In this document: in pieces, positions 1-9,518 of the stretch | How positions within the stretch are numbered: the stretch's first letter is position 1 | How the letters are laid out: each line of letters starts with the position of its first letter | DNA from: Mycobacterium shimoidei | GTDB lineage: Bacteria; Actinomycetota; Actinomycetes; Mycobacteriales; Mycobacteriaceae | NCBI GenBank assembly: GCA_002101905.1 | Contig: LQPU01000025.1 | Location: 1 to 64,000, forward strand | Length of the DNA stretch: 64,000 bases | Reading direction: 5' to 3' | Made by a program: the position numbers and the translations under genes | The notes under the pieces: generated by a model | The model's database searches: none | What the model was told of the DNA's origin: nothing | What the model saw: only the letters and a program-made list of their open reading frames with translations

Positions 1-19
1 TGCCCAGCGGTCGACCAAC

Positions 20-53
20 AAAAAAGCCCAAACCCTAAACGAGGGTTCGGGCT
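20..53 (-). terminator. Rho-independent terminator after tRNA-Pro
   Basis: Arms 25-36 and 42-53 can pair over 12 positions (one G-T wobble) around a 5-base loop. On the minus strand the hairpin is followed by a T run (the A run at 20-25). It lies just downstream of the minus-strand tRNA-Pro and so probably ends that transcript. Confidence 0.75.
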
Positions 54-80
54 ATTCGTATGTCTTGAGACATCACAGTG

Positions 81-154
<74 letters not shown>

Positions 155-373
155 TATAAAGCCACGACAGCGTATCGCACTGACCCGCGATGCCGCTAAA
201 GCATACTGGCCGCAGACAACGGGTACCCGAACACTCGTCTCCAACTTGACGCGCTGTGCCAGGTAGATCACATCATCAGCGCTCAGCGACGTCCCTCACA
301 GTTACCGCGGAATACGCCTCGATATCAGTACTGTTTATATCCACCGAATCGGTGCAAGAGGAGCGAGAGAATC

Positions 374-571
374 ATGACGGTCTTGGGCGCTGTGGTGTTC
401 GGTGGCCTGTTGGCTCTCTGCGTGCTGTGGCTACTGCTGACCGCTCCGGCCAGTGAGGCGCACGACGCGTGGGATCACACCCAGCGCCCGGTGCGTTCGA
501 ATTCGGCCAACACCGCGGCGGAGGGGCCGGTATCGAGCCCTTGGGCCTTGACCCAGTCGTCGCAAAAGTAG
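374..571 (+). CDS. Small putative membrane protein (65 aa)
   Basis: A 65-residue open frame starting at ATG 374, preceded by a good Shine-Dalgarno run (AGGAGCGAG, 359-367). Residues 3-23 are very hydrophobic and read as one membrane segment; the rest is polar. I do not recognise a family. The last third runs antisense into the 3' end of the convergent lyase gene (which ends at 475), so this part of the coding sequence may be fortuitous. The ribosome site plus the membrane segment are the only support. Confidence 0.4.
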   Translation: MTVLGAVVFGGLLALCVLWLLLTAPASEAHDAWDHTQRPVRSNSANTAAEGPVSSPWALTQSSQK

Positions 572-1581
572 GTGTCGGCGTAACGGTCGCCGCTGTCGGC
601 GAGCAGCGTGACGACCGAGCCAGCGCGGCCGGCCGCGACCATCTCGGCCAGTAGGCCGAACGCTCCCCACAGATTGGTGCCCGTCGAGGCACCTACCCGG
701 CGGCCCAGCACGTCGCTGGCATGCCGTGCCGCGGCGATCGACGCGGCGTCGGGAACCGAGACCATCCGGTCGACCACGTCCGGCAGAAACGACGGTTCGA
801 CCCGCGGCCGGCCGATGCCCTCGATGCGCGACGACGCGTCGATGACGGTGTCGTAGCGATTTTCGGCATAGGCGGGGTAGAACGCGGAATTCTCCGGATC
901 GACCACACACAACCGGGTGGCGTGCCGGCGATAGCGGATGTAGCGCCCAATCGTCGCGCTGGTGCCGCCGGTGCCCGCCCCGACCACAATCCACTCCGGA
1001 ATCGGGTGCTTCTCGTCGCGCATCTGGACGAATATCGACTCGGCGATGTTGTTGTTGCCGCGCCAGTCGGTGGCTCGCTCGGCGTTGGTGAACTGGTCGA
1101 GGTAGTGTCCGCCGGTCCGCTCGGCAACCCGTTCGGCCTCGGCGTAGATGTCGCCCGAATGCTTCACGAAATGGCAACGGCCGCCTTGAGATTCGATCAA
1201 CGCAACTTTCGACGCACTGGTCGAGGCGGGCATCACCGCGATGAACGGCAGGCCCAACAGGGCGGCGAAGTAGGCTTCCGACACCGCCGTGGACCCCGAT
1301 GACGCCTCCACCACCGTGGTCTCCTCGCCGATCCAGCCGTTGCACAGCGCATACAGAAACAGCGAGCGGGCCAGCCGGTGCTTGAGGCTGCCGGTGATAT
1401 GGGTGGTCTCGTCTTTGAGGTAGAGCTCGACATCGGCGTCTGTGCTCCAAGCCGACGGCAACGGATAGCGCAGCAGGTGGGTGTCGGCGCTGCGCCGGGC
1501 GTCGGTCTCGATCAGACGAATCGCATTGTCGGTCCAGCCGCGTGGTCGGCTGCGAACCGCGACCCTGGTCTGTTCGCTCAA
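475..1581 (-). CDS. PLP-dependent cysteine synthase-like lyase (Rv3684 family)
   Basis: Fold-type II PLP enzyme of the cysteine synthase/cystathionine beta-synthase superfamily; the exact reaction is unknown. The PLP lysine is in GSLKHR (about K67), followed by the SSGST phosphate or substrate loop (about 94-98) and the glycine-rich GAGTGGTSA phosphate-binding loop. About 368 aa if it starts at TTG 1581, which overlaps the stop codon of the upstream metallophosphoesterase gene and implies translational coupling. The frame stays open upstream to 1827, but that would overlap the neighbour by 250 bases, so I prefer the TTG. Gene order matches Rv3684-Rv3683-ponA2 of M. tuberculosis. The start is the main uncertainty. 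Confidence 0.85.
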   Translation of the reverse strand: MSEQTRVAVRSRPRGWTDNAIRLIETDARRSADTHLLRYPLPSAWSTDADVELYLKDETTHITGSLKHRLARSLFLYALCNGWIGEETTVVEASSGSTAVSEAYFAALLGLPFIAVMPASTSASKVALIESQGGRCHFVKHSGDIYAEAERVAERTGGHYLDQFTNAERATDWRGNNNIAESIFVQMRDEKHPIPEWIVVGAGTGGTSATIGRYIRYRRHATRLCVVDPENSAFYPAYAENRYDTVIDASSRIEGIGRPRVEPSFLPDVVDRMVSVPDAASIAAARHASDVLGRRVGASTGTNLWGAFGLLAEMVAAGRAGSVVTLLADSGDRYADTYFCDDWVKAQGLDTGPSAAVLAEFERTGRWV

Positions 1582-2528
1582 TGCACCGAATACGTCGGCT
1601 GCGAGCGCCCCCGGTTGATGTGTGGATCGCGGCCACCGGTCGGGGCCGCGACGAGGGTCAGCAGCGTCGCTTCGGGCCGGCAGCAGAATCGCACCGGCGC
1701 GAACGGCGAGGTACCGATCCCGCCCGAGACGTGCAGCCACATGCTGGCGCCCCAACGCGACGCGCCCTTGGCCCGAGACCGGTCGAGACCCGAATTGGTC
1801 ACCAGTGCGCCGTAGAACGGCAGACACACCTGGCCACCGTGGGTGTGGCCGGCCAGCACCAACTGGTAGCCGTCCGCGGCGAAGCGGTCCAGCACCCGCG
1901 GCTCGGGCGAATGCGTCAGGCCCAGCCGCAGGTTGGCGGCCGGCGACGCGGGCCCGGCGATCGTCTCGTACCGGTCGCGCGCAATGTGCGGGTCGTCCAC
2001 GCCGGCCGCGGCGATATGCAGCCCGGCCACCTCGAACTCGCGCCGGGTGTGCGTGAGATCCAGCCAGCCACGCTCGGTGAACGCCGCCCGCAGATCCTGC
2101 CAGGGCAGCGGCTTCCCGTGTACGCGATGCGCGGGGTTGGTCACGTAGTTCAACGGGTTCTTCAGGCGCGGGCCGAAGTAGTCGTTGCTGCCGAAGACGA
2201 ATACGCCCGGCACCGACAGCAGGTCACCGAGGGTTTGCACCACCGCGGGTACCGCCTTGGGGTGCGCCAGGTTGTCGCCGGTGTTGACCACCAGGTCTGG
2301 GTCCCAGGCGGCCAGCTCGCGCAGCCATGCCTGCTTGCGGCGCTGGGTGGGGCGCATGTGGATGTCGCTGATGTGCAGCACCCGCAGCGGCGAAGAACCC
2401 GGGGTCAAAACCGGCATCGTCACTTCGCGCACCACGAACGCGTTGCGTTCGATGATCGACGCGTAACCGATGCCGGTGAGCGACAAGCCGAGCGTGGCGG
2501 CACCGGTGGCTTTCCAAGCGGCGGACAT
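1578..2528 (-). CDS. Metallophosphoesterase (Rv3683 family)
   Basis: Calcineurin-like phosphoesterase, 316 aa. The dinuclear-metal motifs appear in order: DIH (55-57), GDN (84-86), GSND (113-116), a later histidine in THSPEP, and GHTHGGQ (227-233). The N-terminus has a hydrophobic stretch (about 5-25) that may be a membrane anchor or uncleaved signal, as in YkuE-type enzymes that act at the cell envelope. The substrate cannot be read from sequence. It lies between ponA2 (74 bases upstream) and the lyase gene that overlaps its stop, so the three minus-strand genes are probably one operon. Confidence 0.9.
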   Translation of the reverse strand: MSAAWKATGAATLGLSLTGIGYASIIERNAFVVREVTMPVLTPGSSPLRVLHISDIHMRPTQRRKQAWLRELAAWDPDLVVNTGDNLAHPKAVPAVVQTLGDLLSVPGVFVFGSNDYFGPRLKNPLNYVTNPAHRVHGKPLPWQDLRAAFTERGWLDLTHTRREFEVAGLHIAAAGVDDPHIARDRYETIAGPASPAANLRLGLTHSPEPRVLDRFAADGYQLVLAGHTHGGQVCLPFYGALVTNSGLDRSRAKGASRWGASMWLHVSGGIGTSPFAPVRFCCRPEATLLTLVAAPTGGRDPHINRGRSQPTYSVH

Positions 2529-2602
2529 AAAAGCAGAGTACTGCCGCCCCGTGATTTGGTGGTGATCACCACGGCGTCATGTGGTGACCCGCCGCGCGCA
2601 AG

Positions 2603-5032
2603 CTACGGGGGCGGCGGCTCGTTAGGCGGAGGCGGCGGCGCCAGCAGCGGAATCGTGATCGGAGGCAATCCGGGGATCTCGATGACCTGCGAGCCGATCG
2701 GTACCGGCGCGCCCTCCGGCGGTGGCGGCGGTGGCGGCGGGATGCCGTTACTGGTCTGGATGGTGATCACCGCGCCCGGGATGGTCTGACCACTCGGCGA
2801 GGTTCCCACCACCTCCCCGTACTTGGCGGTGCTGTTGACCGATGCGGGTTGGTCGGCGACCTGGAAACCGGCTTCCTTCAACCGCGTGCGCGCCCCTTCC
2901 ACATCGAGACCGACAACACTGGGCACCCGCGAGTTGGCGCCGCCGTCGACGTAGCGCGGGTCGGTCGGCGGCAGCTTCACCTCGCCGAAATTGTTCGCCA
3001 CCGGCTTCATGGCGGTGAACCAGGTACGGGCCGGCTCGTTACCGCCGAACAAATTCCCGCTGCCGCAACGCCGCAACGGCGAGGAGCACAGATCCGACGG
3101 GTGAGTGGAGTCGTCGAAGATGTAGTTCGCCGCCGCGTACTGGTTGGTGAAGCCGACGAAACCCGACGAGCGGTGCGCCTCTGTGGTGCCGGTCTTGCCG
3201 GACATCGGCAGGTTCCAGCCCGCCGCCCCGGCCGATCCCGCTGCCGTACCGCCCGGCTGGCTGTCCTTGCTCAGCGCGTTGGCCAGCGTGTTCGCCAACC
3301 CCTCGGGCACCACCTGTTCACAGGGTTCGGTGGTGACGGCGACCTCGTTGCCGTCCCGGTCGATCAGCTTGTCGATCGGGTTGGGTGGGCACCACACGCC
3401 GCCGGAGGCCAGGGTCGCCGCAACGTTCGACAGCTCCAACGCGTTCACCTCGAACGGGCCCAGTGTGAACGAGCCGATGTTCTGCCGCTTGATGAAGTCG
3501 GCCAGGCTTTCGTTGCTGTCCTGGTCGTAGTCGCGGGCGGTTCCCGGATCGGCGTACGAGCGCAGCCCGAGCCGCACCGCCATGTCGACCGCGCGCGGCA
3601 CGCCCACCAGCTGAATCAGCTTGGCGAACGCGGTATTCGGCGAAGCGGCCAGCGCATCGGTCACATTCATCGACCCGCGGTAGTTACCGGCGTTGATTAC
3701 GCACCAGGTCTCTTTGGGGCAGCCCTTGGCGCCGCCGCTGCCCATCCCCTTGGCCTGGAAGCTGCCGGGCACCTCGAGCTGGGCGCTGATGCCCATCCCC
3801 ATCTCCAGCGCGGCCGCCGTCGTGAAGATCTTGAAGATCGACCCGGCGCCGTCGCCGACCAAAGAGAAGGGCTGTGGCCGCATGGTTTCGCCGGCGTCGG
3901 TGTTCAGCCCGTACCTGCGGTTGCTGGCCATCGCCAGCACCTTGTGCGATTTCTTGCCGGGCTTGATCACGCTCATCACGCTGGTGATGCCGTCAAGATC
4001 CGGGCTGGCGAAGGCATCGATGCCCTGCTTGACCGACGCCTGCACGTCGGGATCCAGCGTCGTACGGATGAGGTAGCCGCCCCGGGCGAGCTGCTCCTTG
4101 CTGATGCCCGCGCGAGCCAGATACGCCTGCACGTAGTCGCAGAAAAACGCACGATCTCCGGCGGCGATGCAGCCGCGGGGCAATTCGTTGGGCTGCGGCA
4201 GGATTCCCAGCGGCTCGGCCTTGGCTGCCCGCAAGGCGTCGGCTTCTTGCGGAAGGTTCTCGATCATGGTGTCCAGCACCAGGTTCCGCCGGGCGAGCGC
4301 ACCGTCCGGATTGGTGTAGGGGTTGAGTGTGCTGGTCGACTGCACCATCCCGGCCAGTAGCGCCGCCTGCTGCCAGTTCAGGTCGGCGGCGTCCACACCG
4401 AAGTAGGTCTGCGCGGCGTCCTGCACACCGAATGCGTTGTTGCCGAACGAAACCAAGTTGAGGTAGCGAGTCAAGATCTCAGGCTTGCTGAAGGTCTTGT
4501 CCAAGGTGAGCGCCATGCGGATTTCGCGCAACTTGCGTGCCGGCGTGGTCTCCACGGCTGCGCGTTTCTCGGCATCGGTCTGCGCGAGCACCAGCAGCTG
4601 ATAGTTCTTCACATACTGTTGCTCGATCGTCGAGCCGCCGCGGGTGTCGAGATCTCCAGAGGCGTAGCCGGCCAGCCCGGTCAGCGTGCCCTTCCAGTCG
4701 ACGCCGTTGTGCTCGGCGAACCGTTTGTCCTCGATCGAGACGATCGCCAACTTCATGGTGTTGGCGATCTTGTCGGTGGGCACCTCGAACCGCCGCTGCG
4801 AGTAGAGCCACGCGATCGTGTTGCCCTTGGCGTCGACCATGGTCGTCACAGCGGGAACGTCGCCCTCGAGAAGCTGGGCCGAGCCGTTGGCGACGACCTC
4901 CGAGGCCCGGTTGGACATCAGGCCGACTCCGCCGGCCGCAGGAAACATCAGAGCCGCCAGGAGGACGCCGGCCAGCAGGCAGCATCCGGCGAGCTTGGCG
5001 ACCGTAATCGCAGTCGGAACGCGCTCCGGCAT
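2603..5032 (-). CDS. ponA2: Bifunctional class A penicillin-binding protein PonA2
   Basis: Peptidoglycan glycosyltransferase/transpeptidase, 809 aa. A short cytoplasmic N-terminus is followed by one membrane anchor (about 11-36). The GT51 domain carries catalytic Glu101 in EDKRFAEH and the QQYVKN motif (138-143). The transpeptidase domain has the SxxK serine (S398, K401 in GSIFKIF), SPNTAF and KTGTTE. A PASTA domain begins at SVVGLDVEGARTRL, followed by a proline-rich tail. Length and architecture match mycobacterial PonA2, which helps in cell-wall building and in survival under stress. It is divergent from whiB4. The start at 5032 puts the basic residues just before the anchor, as expected. 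Confidence 0.96.
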   Translation of the reverse strand: MPERVPTAITVAKLAGCCLLAGVLLAALMFPAAGGVGLMSNRASEVVANGSAQLLEGDVPAVTTMVDAKGNTIAWLYSQRRFEVPTDKIANTMKLAIVSIEDKRFAEHNGVDWKGTLTGLAGYASGDLDTRGGSTIEQQYVKNYQLLVLAQTDAEKRAAVETTPARKLREIRMALTLDKTFSKPEILTRYLNLVSFGNNAFGVQDAAQTYFGVDAADLNWQQAALLAGMVQSTSTLNPYTNPDGALARRNLVLDTMIENLPQEADALRAAKAEPLGILPQPNELPRGCIAAGDRAFFCDYVQAYLARAGISKEQLARGGYLIRTTLDPDVQASVKQGIDAFASPDLDGITSVMSVIKPGKKSHKVLAMASNRRYGLNTDAGETMRPQPFSLVGDGAGSIFKIFTTAAALEMGMGISAQLEVPGSFQAKGMGSGGAKGCPKETWCVINAGNYRGSMNVTDALAASPNTAFAKLIQLVGVPRAVDMAVRLGLRSYADPGTARDYDQDSNESLADFIKRQNIGSFTLGPFEVNALELSNVAATLASGGVWCPPNPIDKLIDRDGNEVAVTTEPCEQVVPEGLANTLANALSKDSQPGGTAAGSAGAAGWNLPMSGKTGTTEAHRSSGFVGFTNQYAAANYIFDDSTHPSDLCSSPLRRCGSGNLFGGNEPARTWFTAMKPVANNFGEVKLPPTDPRYVDGGANSRVPSVVGLDVEGARTRLKEAGFQVADQPASVNSTAKYGEVVGTSPSGQTIPGAVITIQTSNGIPPPPPPPPEGAPVPIGSQVIEIPGLPPITIPLLAPPPPPNEPPPP

Positions 5033-5365
5033 GGCTCCTAGACTAGCGGCGTCGCGACAGGTGTCGTCTCGAGTGGCTACTGAGGAATTATCCGAATTTC
5101 CGCCTGCGTCACAGGTCAGGGCGTTATCGGGCCGTTATCGGCGAAATCCGCGGTCCGCTCCGCCGGCTCCACAACCCCTCGGGCTGGACGGTCGTCCAAA
5201 AATTCAGGAAAATCACATCTTGCACAATCGCCGCTGACCACTTAAATTATCGGCACAGTGAGATACAGGTAACACCGAAGTGCATAGTGTGGCGTAGATC
5301 GCACTGTCCGTCTGCACCGAGGGGTGGAGCCGCCTTACCGGCGGTTGATAGCGAAGGGGACGCTG
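5033..5365. promoter_or_regulatory. Divergent ponA2/whiB4 intergenic region
   Basis: 333 bases between the divergent starts of ponA2 and whiB4; it must hold both promoters. I see an AT-rich stretch about 5195-5255 and a purine-rich ribosome site (GAAGGGGA, 5353-5360) in front of whiB4, but no convincing operator or hairpin. Reading frames that cross this stretch have no recognisable domain. Confidence 0.4.
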
Positions 5366-5713
5366 GTGTCAGGTACGCGGACTGTGGTGCGCAATGGAGC
5401 ATCGACAGGCAATGCTGCGGGCCGCTCGGATTCCGAGTCGCGGATTGCTTGGGTATCGAAGGCCCTCTGCAGAGCGGCTGATCCCGACGAGCTGTTTGTC
5501 CGGGGTGCGGCGCAACGCAAGGCAGCGGTGATCTGCCGGCATTGCCCGGTGATGCTCGAGTGTGGCGCCGACGCATTGGACAACCGGGTGGAGTTCGGCG
5601 TGTGGGGTGGCATGACCGAACGCCAGCGACGGGCATTGCTCAAGCAGCACCCGGAGGTGGTGTCCTGGGCGGAGTTTTTCGCTAACCAGCGCAAACACCG
5701 CAACGCTGTCTAA
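5366..5713 (+). CDS. whiB4: WhiB-family iron-sulfur redox regulator WhiB4
   Basis: 115 aa from GTG 5366 (ribosome site 5353-5360). The four cluster-ligand cysteines are C35, C57, C60 and C66 (C-x21-C-x2-C-x5-C, the C-x2-C lying in ICRHC). The GVWGG turn (78-82) follows and the C-terminus is basic. The strings [27 protein letters not shown] and KQHPEVVSW are as in M. tuberculosis WhiB4, which senses oxygen/oxidants and controls antioxidant and virulence genes. An in-frame ATG at 5324 is rejected because it lacks homology and a ribosome site. Its 3' end overlaps the convergent ATPase gene by 4 bases. Confidence 0.95.
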   Translation: MSGTRTVVRNGASTGNAAGRSDSESRIAWVSKALCRAADPDELFVRGAAQRKAAVICRHCPVMLECGADALDNRVEFGVWGGMTERQRRALLKQHPEVVSWAEFFANQRKHRNAV

Positions 5714-6840
5714 GCGGTCAGCTGGTCGCCGATCGCGCGCAGTGCTTCGAGGTCGGAAACGTCGAACGGCAACGATGGCACTCCGACGACCGGCACGTGC
5801 GGATTGGCCCCGGTGAACCGGGACAACAGCCGGATTTCCCGCTTGGAGGTCGCCGCGCGGTCGGCGTGAATCCGCAGCACCGCAATGGTGAGCGCGTGGC
5901 TGCTGTCGGCGCTGTGCTGCTCGTTCTCCAGCGTCTCCGCACCGTCGATGGCACGCTCGACCGGCAGCGAGCACAACATCGGATGGGTCCGGTTCAGAAT
6001 CAGCCCCGCCAGCGGCATGCGCTCCTCCGAGAGCCGGTCGACGAAGAACGATGCCTCCCGCAACGCATCCGGCTCGGCCGCAGACACCACGACGAATTGG
6101 GTGCCGCGGCGTTTCAGCAGCGCGTAGGTGCGGTCCGCCTTCTCCCGGAAACCCCCGAAGGTGGCATCCAGCGATTGGACGAAACCCGCTGCGTCGGCGA
6201 GCATTTGGGATCCGAGCACGGTCGACAGTGCCTTCATCGCCAGCCCGACGGCCCCGGTGACCAGCCGACCGATCCCGCGCCCGGGACCCAGTAGCAGCCG
6301 CCACAATCTGCTGTCCATGAAGCTGCCCAGCCGTTTCGGCGCATCCAGGAAGTCCAGTGCATTGCGCGACGGCGGAGTGTCCACCACCACCAAATCCCAG
6401 CGGTCCTGGCTCAGCAACTGGCCGAGCTTTTCCATGGCCATGTACTCCTGGGTACCGGCCAGTGACGTGGCGACCGTCTGGTAGAACTGATTGTCCAGAA
6501 TCGCTTGTGCCCGTTCGGGTCCGGAATACTGCACGACCATTTCGTCGAACGTGCGCCGCATGTCGAGCATCATGGCGAAGAGCTGGCCGGTCACCTCGGG
6601 CGCCAGCGGCACACGTTGCGGCGTGTTGCCAAGGTCGTTGATTCCCAACGCTTGCGCCAGCCGTTTGGCGGGGTCGATCGTCAACACCACCACCGTGCGG
6701 CCGTACTCGGCTGCCCGCAGTGCCATGGCCGCGGCGGTGGTGGTCTTTCCGACGCCGCCGGCGCCACAGCACACCACCACGCGGTTGGCGGTGTCGCTCA
6801 ACATCGAGGCGATATCCAGTTTGGGCGGCGTGACACTCAT
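5710..6840 (-). CDS. ArsA/Get3-like ATPase (Rv3680 family)
   Basis: P-loop ATPase of the ArsA/Get3 family, 376 aa, with deviant Walker A GAGGVGKT (26-33), switch I region [15 protein letters not shown] and switch [14 protein letters not shown]. Its start codon overlaps the stop of the upstream paralogue (ATGA, 6837-6840). In M. tuberculosis the pair Rv3679/Rv3680 has been described as a bacterial Get3-like heterocomplex (I recall the names BagA/BagB); a direct role in arsenite export is not established. No membrane partner such as ArsB is next to it, and the true arsenic genes of this window are 50 kb away. Confidence 0.9.
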   Translation of the reverse strand: MSVTPPKLDIASMLSDTANRVVVCCGAGGVGKTTTAAAMALRAAEYGRTVVVLTIDPAKRLAQALGINDLGNTPQRVPLAPEVTGQLFAMMLDMRRTFDEMVVQYSGPERAQAILDNQFYQTVATSLAGTQEYMAMEKLGQLLSQDRWDLVVVDTPPSRNALDFLDAPKRLGSFMDSRLWRLLLGPGRGIGRLVTGAVGLAMKALSTVLGSQMLADAAGFVQSLDATFGGFREKADRTYALLKRRGTQFVVVSAAEPDALREASFFVDRLSEERMPLAGLILNRTHPMLCSLPVERAIDGAETLENEQHSADSSHALTIAVLRIHADRAATSKREIRLLSRFTGANPHVPVVGVPSLPFDVSDLEALRAIGDQLTA

Positions 6841-7859
6841 CGAACACCTTGTTTTGCAAGCGATTCGGACAATTCGTAAAGACTGCCGAGATCGACGCCG
6901 TCAGCGATGGTGGGAAGCTCAAGGCGCGGTACATGGATCTCGTCGAGCTGCTGCGCAGTCTCGGCGCGGGCCGCGATGCGGGTGGCGTGCTGGATGGTCT
7001 CGGTGAGCAGGCCGGCGAAATCGTCGTCGCTGAGCTTGATGCCGGCCGCGGCCAACCCCGCGCGCACGGCGTCGGCGTCGATATCGCCTTCGACGGCCTT
7101 GGCCAGATCGTCGGACTCTAAATAGGCGGGGATGTTGCGGTTGACGATCACCGAGCCGATCGGCAGGTTGAGCTCCTTCAGCTCGTCGATGGCCTCCATG
7201 GTCTCCTGCATCGGCAGCGCCTCCAGCAGCGTCACCACGTGGATGGCGGTCGCGTCGGAGTGCAGCAGCTTGACCACACCCTCGGCCTGCGAATAAACCG
7301 GCCCGCCTTTGGCCAGGTCGGAAACCGCCCTGGTGACATCCAGGAAGCGCGCGATCCGCCCGGTCGGTGGTGCGTCGACGACCACCGCGTCATACACCGG
7401 AAGCCTGTTCTTGTCGACGCGGATCACCGCTTCCTTGATCTTCCCGGTGAGCAGGACGTCGCGCAGGCCGGGCGCAATCGTCGTCGCGAACTCGACCGCG
7501 CCGATTCGCCGCATCGCGCGCCCCGCGATGCCGAGGTTGTAGAACATGTCGAGGTATTCCAGGAACGCAGCTTCGATGTCGATCGCGAGCGCGTTGACCT
7601 GACCGCCATGCTCGGCCGTCGCAATTTTGATTTCCTTGTAGGGCAGCGGTGGCACGTCGAAAAGTTGCGCAATGCCTTGGCGCCCTTCGACTTCCACAAG
7701 CAACACCTTGCGTCCACCGGACGCGAGCGTCAGCGCGAGCGCGGCCGCGATTGTGGACTTGCCGGTGCCGCCCTTGCCCGTCACGAAATGCAGGCGGGCC
7801 TTCTCCAAACGCGATGGCCAGCCGATGTGACTGCTGCCGCTCGGTGTGGTCGCCACCAA
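6837..7859 (-). CDS. ArsA/Get3-like ATPase (Rv3679 family)
   Basis: Second ArsA/Get3-like ATPase, 340 aa. Walker A is GKGGTGKST (28-36), with the signature lysine of the deviant P-loop, then [15 protein letters not shown] as switch II. It is the first gene of a two-gene operon with the Rv3680-like gene (4-base overlap), which suggests they work together. The 5' end lies about 100 bases from the divergent DUF4177 gene. A few non-conserved residues precede the first beta strand, so the true start could be slightly downstream of 7859. Confidence 0.9.
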   Translation of the reverse strand: MVATTPSGSSHIGWPSRLEKARLHFVTGKGGTGKSTIAAALALTLASGGRKVLLVEVEGRQGIAQLFDVPPLPYKEIKIATAEHGGQVNALAIDIEAAFLEYLDMFYNLGIAGRAMRRIGAVEFATTIAPGLRDVLLTGKIKEAVIRVDKNRLPVYDAVVVDAPPTGRIARFLDVTRAVSDLAKGGPVYSQAEGVVKLLHSDATAIHVVTLLEALPMQETMEAIDELKELNLPIGSVIVNRNIPAYLESDDLAKAVEGDIDADAVRAGLAAAGIKLSDDDFAGLLTETIQHATRIAARAETAQQLDEIHVPRLELPTIADGVDLGSLYELSESLAKQGVR

Positions 7860-7960
7860 TGCACTCTAACCAGAAGGCCCTGCTGCTCTTCAGGCCGCTC
7901 CGCGGCCTGCATGGTCGCCGGGCGCCAGAAGGCCCGATGCCCTAACGATAAGCTCGGGTC

Positions 7961-8122
7961 ATGACCCAACCGACCGCCTGGGAATACGCGACCGTCCCGC
8001 TGTTGACGCACGCCACCAAACAAATCCTCGACCAATGGGGCGCCGACGGTTGGGAGCTGGTTTCGGTGTTACCCGGGCCGACGGGGGAGCAACACGTCGC
8101 GTATCTAAAACGCCCGAAGTGA
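7961..8122 (+). CDS. DUF4177-like small protein (Rv3678A-like, 53 aa)
   Basis: Small protein encoded from ATG 7961 to TGA 8120-8122. It begins MTQPTAWEYATVPLL and contains ILDQWGADGWELVSVLPG, the WE-Y-x-n-DGWELVxV pattern of the DUF4177 family; its function is unknown. The downstream RidA-like gene starts at GTG 8119, overlapping this stop, so the two are translationally coupled. It is short but has clear codon structure and a conserved position in mycobacteria. Confidence 0.85.
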   Translation: MTQPTAWEYATVPLLTHATKQILDQWGADGWELVSVLPGPTGEQHVAYLKRPK

Positions 8123-8577
8123 GCGTTTCCACCCGGCTCGGCCAGCTCGGCATCCAACTCCCGGAAGTGGCCAAACCGCTGGCCTCTTACGTACCGGCGG
8201 TGCGCACCGGCAATTTGGTGTACACCTCCGGCCAGCTGCCGATGCAGGCGGGCAAGCTGGCCGCCATCGGCAAGGTGGGCGCCGAGGTCAGTGCCGAGGA
8301 GGCGGCAGCCCTGGCGCGGGTGTGTGCACTCAACGCACTCGCGGCCGTCGATTCGTTGGTGGGCATCGACGCGGTGACCCGGGTGGTCAAGGTGGTCGGG
8401 TTCGTCGCGTCGGCAGCCGGGTTCAACGGCCAGCCGGGCGTGATCAACGGCGCGTCGGATCTGCTGTCCGAGGTGTTCGGCGACCGCGGCGCACATGCCC
8501 GATCCGCGGTCGGCGTGTCCGAGCTGCCGCTGAACGCGCCGGTGGAAGTCGAGTTGGTGGTCGAGGTCGGTTGCTGA
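8119..8577 (+). CDS. RidA/YjgF-family protein (Rv3678c-like)
   Basis: 152 aa, Rid family. Typical members hydrolyse reactive enamine/imine intermediates released by PLP enzymes. Visible family features are the VYTSGQLP strand near residue 37, a long alanine-rich helix, VVGFVASAAGF and the C-terminal ARSAVGVSELPLNAPVEVE. The usual RidA arginine is present in HARSAVGV, but substrate cannot be assigned. GTG 8119 overlaps the stop of the DUF4177 gene, and the downstream metallohydrolase overlaps this gene's end, making a three-gene operon. Confidence 0.9.
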   Translation: MSVSTRLGQLGIQLPEVAKPLASYVPAVRTGNLVYTSGQLPMQAGKLAAIGKVGAEVSAEEAAALARVCALNALAAVDSLVGIDAVTRVVKVVGFVASAAGFNGQPGVINGASDLLSEVFGDRGAHARSAVGVSELPLNAPVEVELVVEVGC

Positions 8578-9347
8578 CTCATCCGGCGTACGGGCAGCTG
8601 CGGCCGGTCACCGACACGGCGTCGGTGCTGCTGGCCAACAACCCCGGCCTGATGACGCTGGAGGGCACCAACACCTGGGTGCTGCGCGGGCCGGGCAGCG
8701 ACGAGGTGGTGATTGTCGATCCCGGACCGGACGACGACGACGAGCACATCGGCCGGCTTGCCGACGTTGGGCGTATCGCGCTGATTTTGATCAGCCATCG
8801 CCACGGCGACCACACCGACGGCATCGACAAGCTGGTGGCTGCGACGGGCGCCCCGGTGCGGTCGAGGGGCAGCGGTTTTCTGCGTAACCTCGGCGACCAC
8901 CTGGTCGACGGGGAGGTGATCAAGGCCGCCGGCTTGACGATCAAGGTGATGGCCACCCCGGGCCACACCGCGGACTCGGTGTCGTTTGTTCTCGACGACG
9001 TTGTGCTGACCGCCGACACCGTGCTGGGCCGCGGCACCACCGTTATCGACAAGGAAGACGGCGGTCTGGCTGATTACCTGGAGTCGCTGCGCCGCCTGCA
9101 GGGTCTGGGTCGCCGGGTGGTGCTACCCGGCCACGGGCCGGATCTGCCCGACTTGGCGGCGGTCTCGGCCGAATACCTGGCGCACCGCGAACAGCGGCTG
9201 GAGCAGGTACGCCAAGCGCTGCAGGAACTCGGCGAAGACGCAACCGTGCGCCAGGTCGTCGAACATGTCTACGTCGACGTCGACGAGAAGCTTTGGGACG
9301 TCGCCGAATGGTCGGTGCAGGCACAGCTGGACTACCTTCGGCGTTGA
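8571..9347 (+). CDS. Metallo-beta-lactamase-fold hydrolase (Rv3677c-like)
   Basis: 258 aa from TTG 8571, which overlaps the end of the RidA gene by 7 bases; no other start fits this frame nearby. The zinc site HxHxDH is HRHGDH (76-81), with further ligands in TPGHTADS, LTADTVLG and VVLPGHGP. It resembles the LACTB2/glyoxalase II branch, with a C-terminal helical or winged segment (VEHVYVDVDEKLWDVAEWS) as in LACTB2. Substrate unknown. Its stop codon lies inside a dispersed palindromic element (9342-9404). Confidence 0.9.
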   Translation: MLTHPAYGQLRPVTDTASVLLANNPGLMTLEGTNTWVLRGPGSDEVVIVDPGPDDDDEHIGRLADVGRIALILISHRHGDHTDGIDKLVAATGAPVRSRGSGFLRNLGDHLVDGEVIKAAGLTIKVMATPGHTADSVSFVLDDVVLTADTVLGRGTTVIDKEDGGLADYLESLRRLQGLGRRVVLPGHGPDLPDLAAVSAEYLAHREQRLEQVRQALQELGEDATVRQVVEHVYVDVDEKLWDVAEWSVQAQLDYLRR

Positions 9348-9404
9348 AATTGCGCCTGGTGCTGTGAAATCGCCGAGGTCACGACCCTGAGCGCAATCTC
9401 AACG
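9342..9404. repeat. Palindromic intergenic element, copy 1
   Basis: About 63 bases bounded by inverted ends CGTTGAAATTGCGC (9342-9355) and GCGCAATCTCAACG (9391-9404). The right half TCACGACCCTG(A/C)GCGCAATC recurs at 58609-58634. The left end supplies the TGA stop of the metallohydrolase gene. Its place between convergent genes fits a transcript-end or REP-like element. Confidence 0.75.
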
Positions 9405-9410
9405 CGCGCG

Positions 9411-9518
9411 GTGTCGGATGCTCGCTCGGTCGCGCCCGGGCTGCGCCCGCGCTTACCTCGCTCGGTGTCGGATGCTCGCTCGGTCGCGCCCGGGCTGCGC
9501 CCGCGCTTACCTCGCTCG
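9411..9518. repeat. 54-bp perfect tandem duplication at the crp 3' end
   Basis: Two identical 54-base units, 9411-9464 and 9465-9518. The second contains the last codons and stop of crp (stop at 9507), so the first is an extra copy of the crp 3' end plus flanking DNA. Each unit contains repeated CGCTCGG/GCGCCCGGGCTGCGCCCGCGC sub-blocks able to form hairpins. Confidence 0.85.

Noticed and set aside
5710..7859. The two ArsA-like ATPases as part of an arsenic resistance operon
   Set aside because: No ArsB/ArsD/ArsC or ArsR neighbour; they match the Get3-like Rv3679/Rv3680 pair, while the arsenic genes of this window are at 58.6-59.8 kb.
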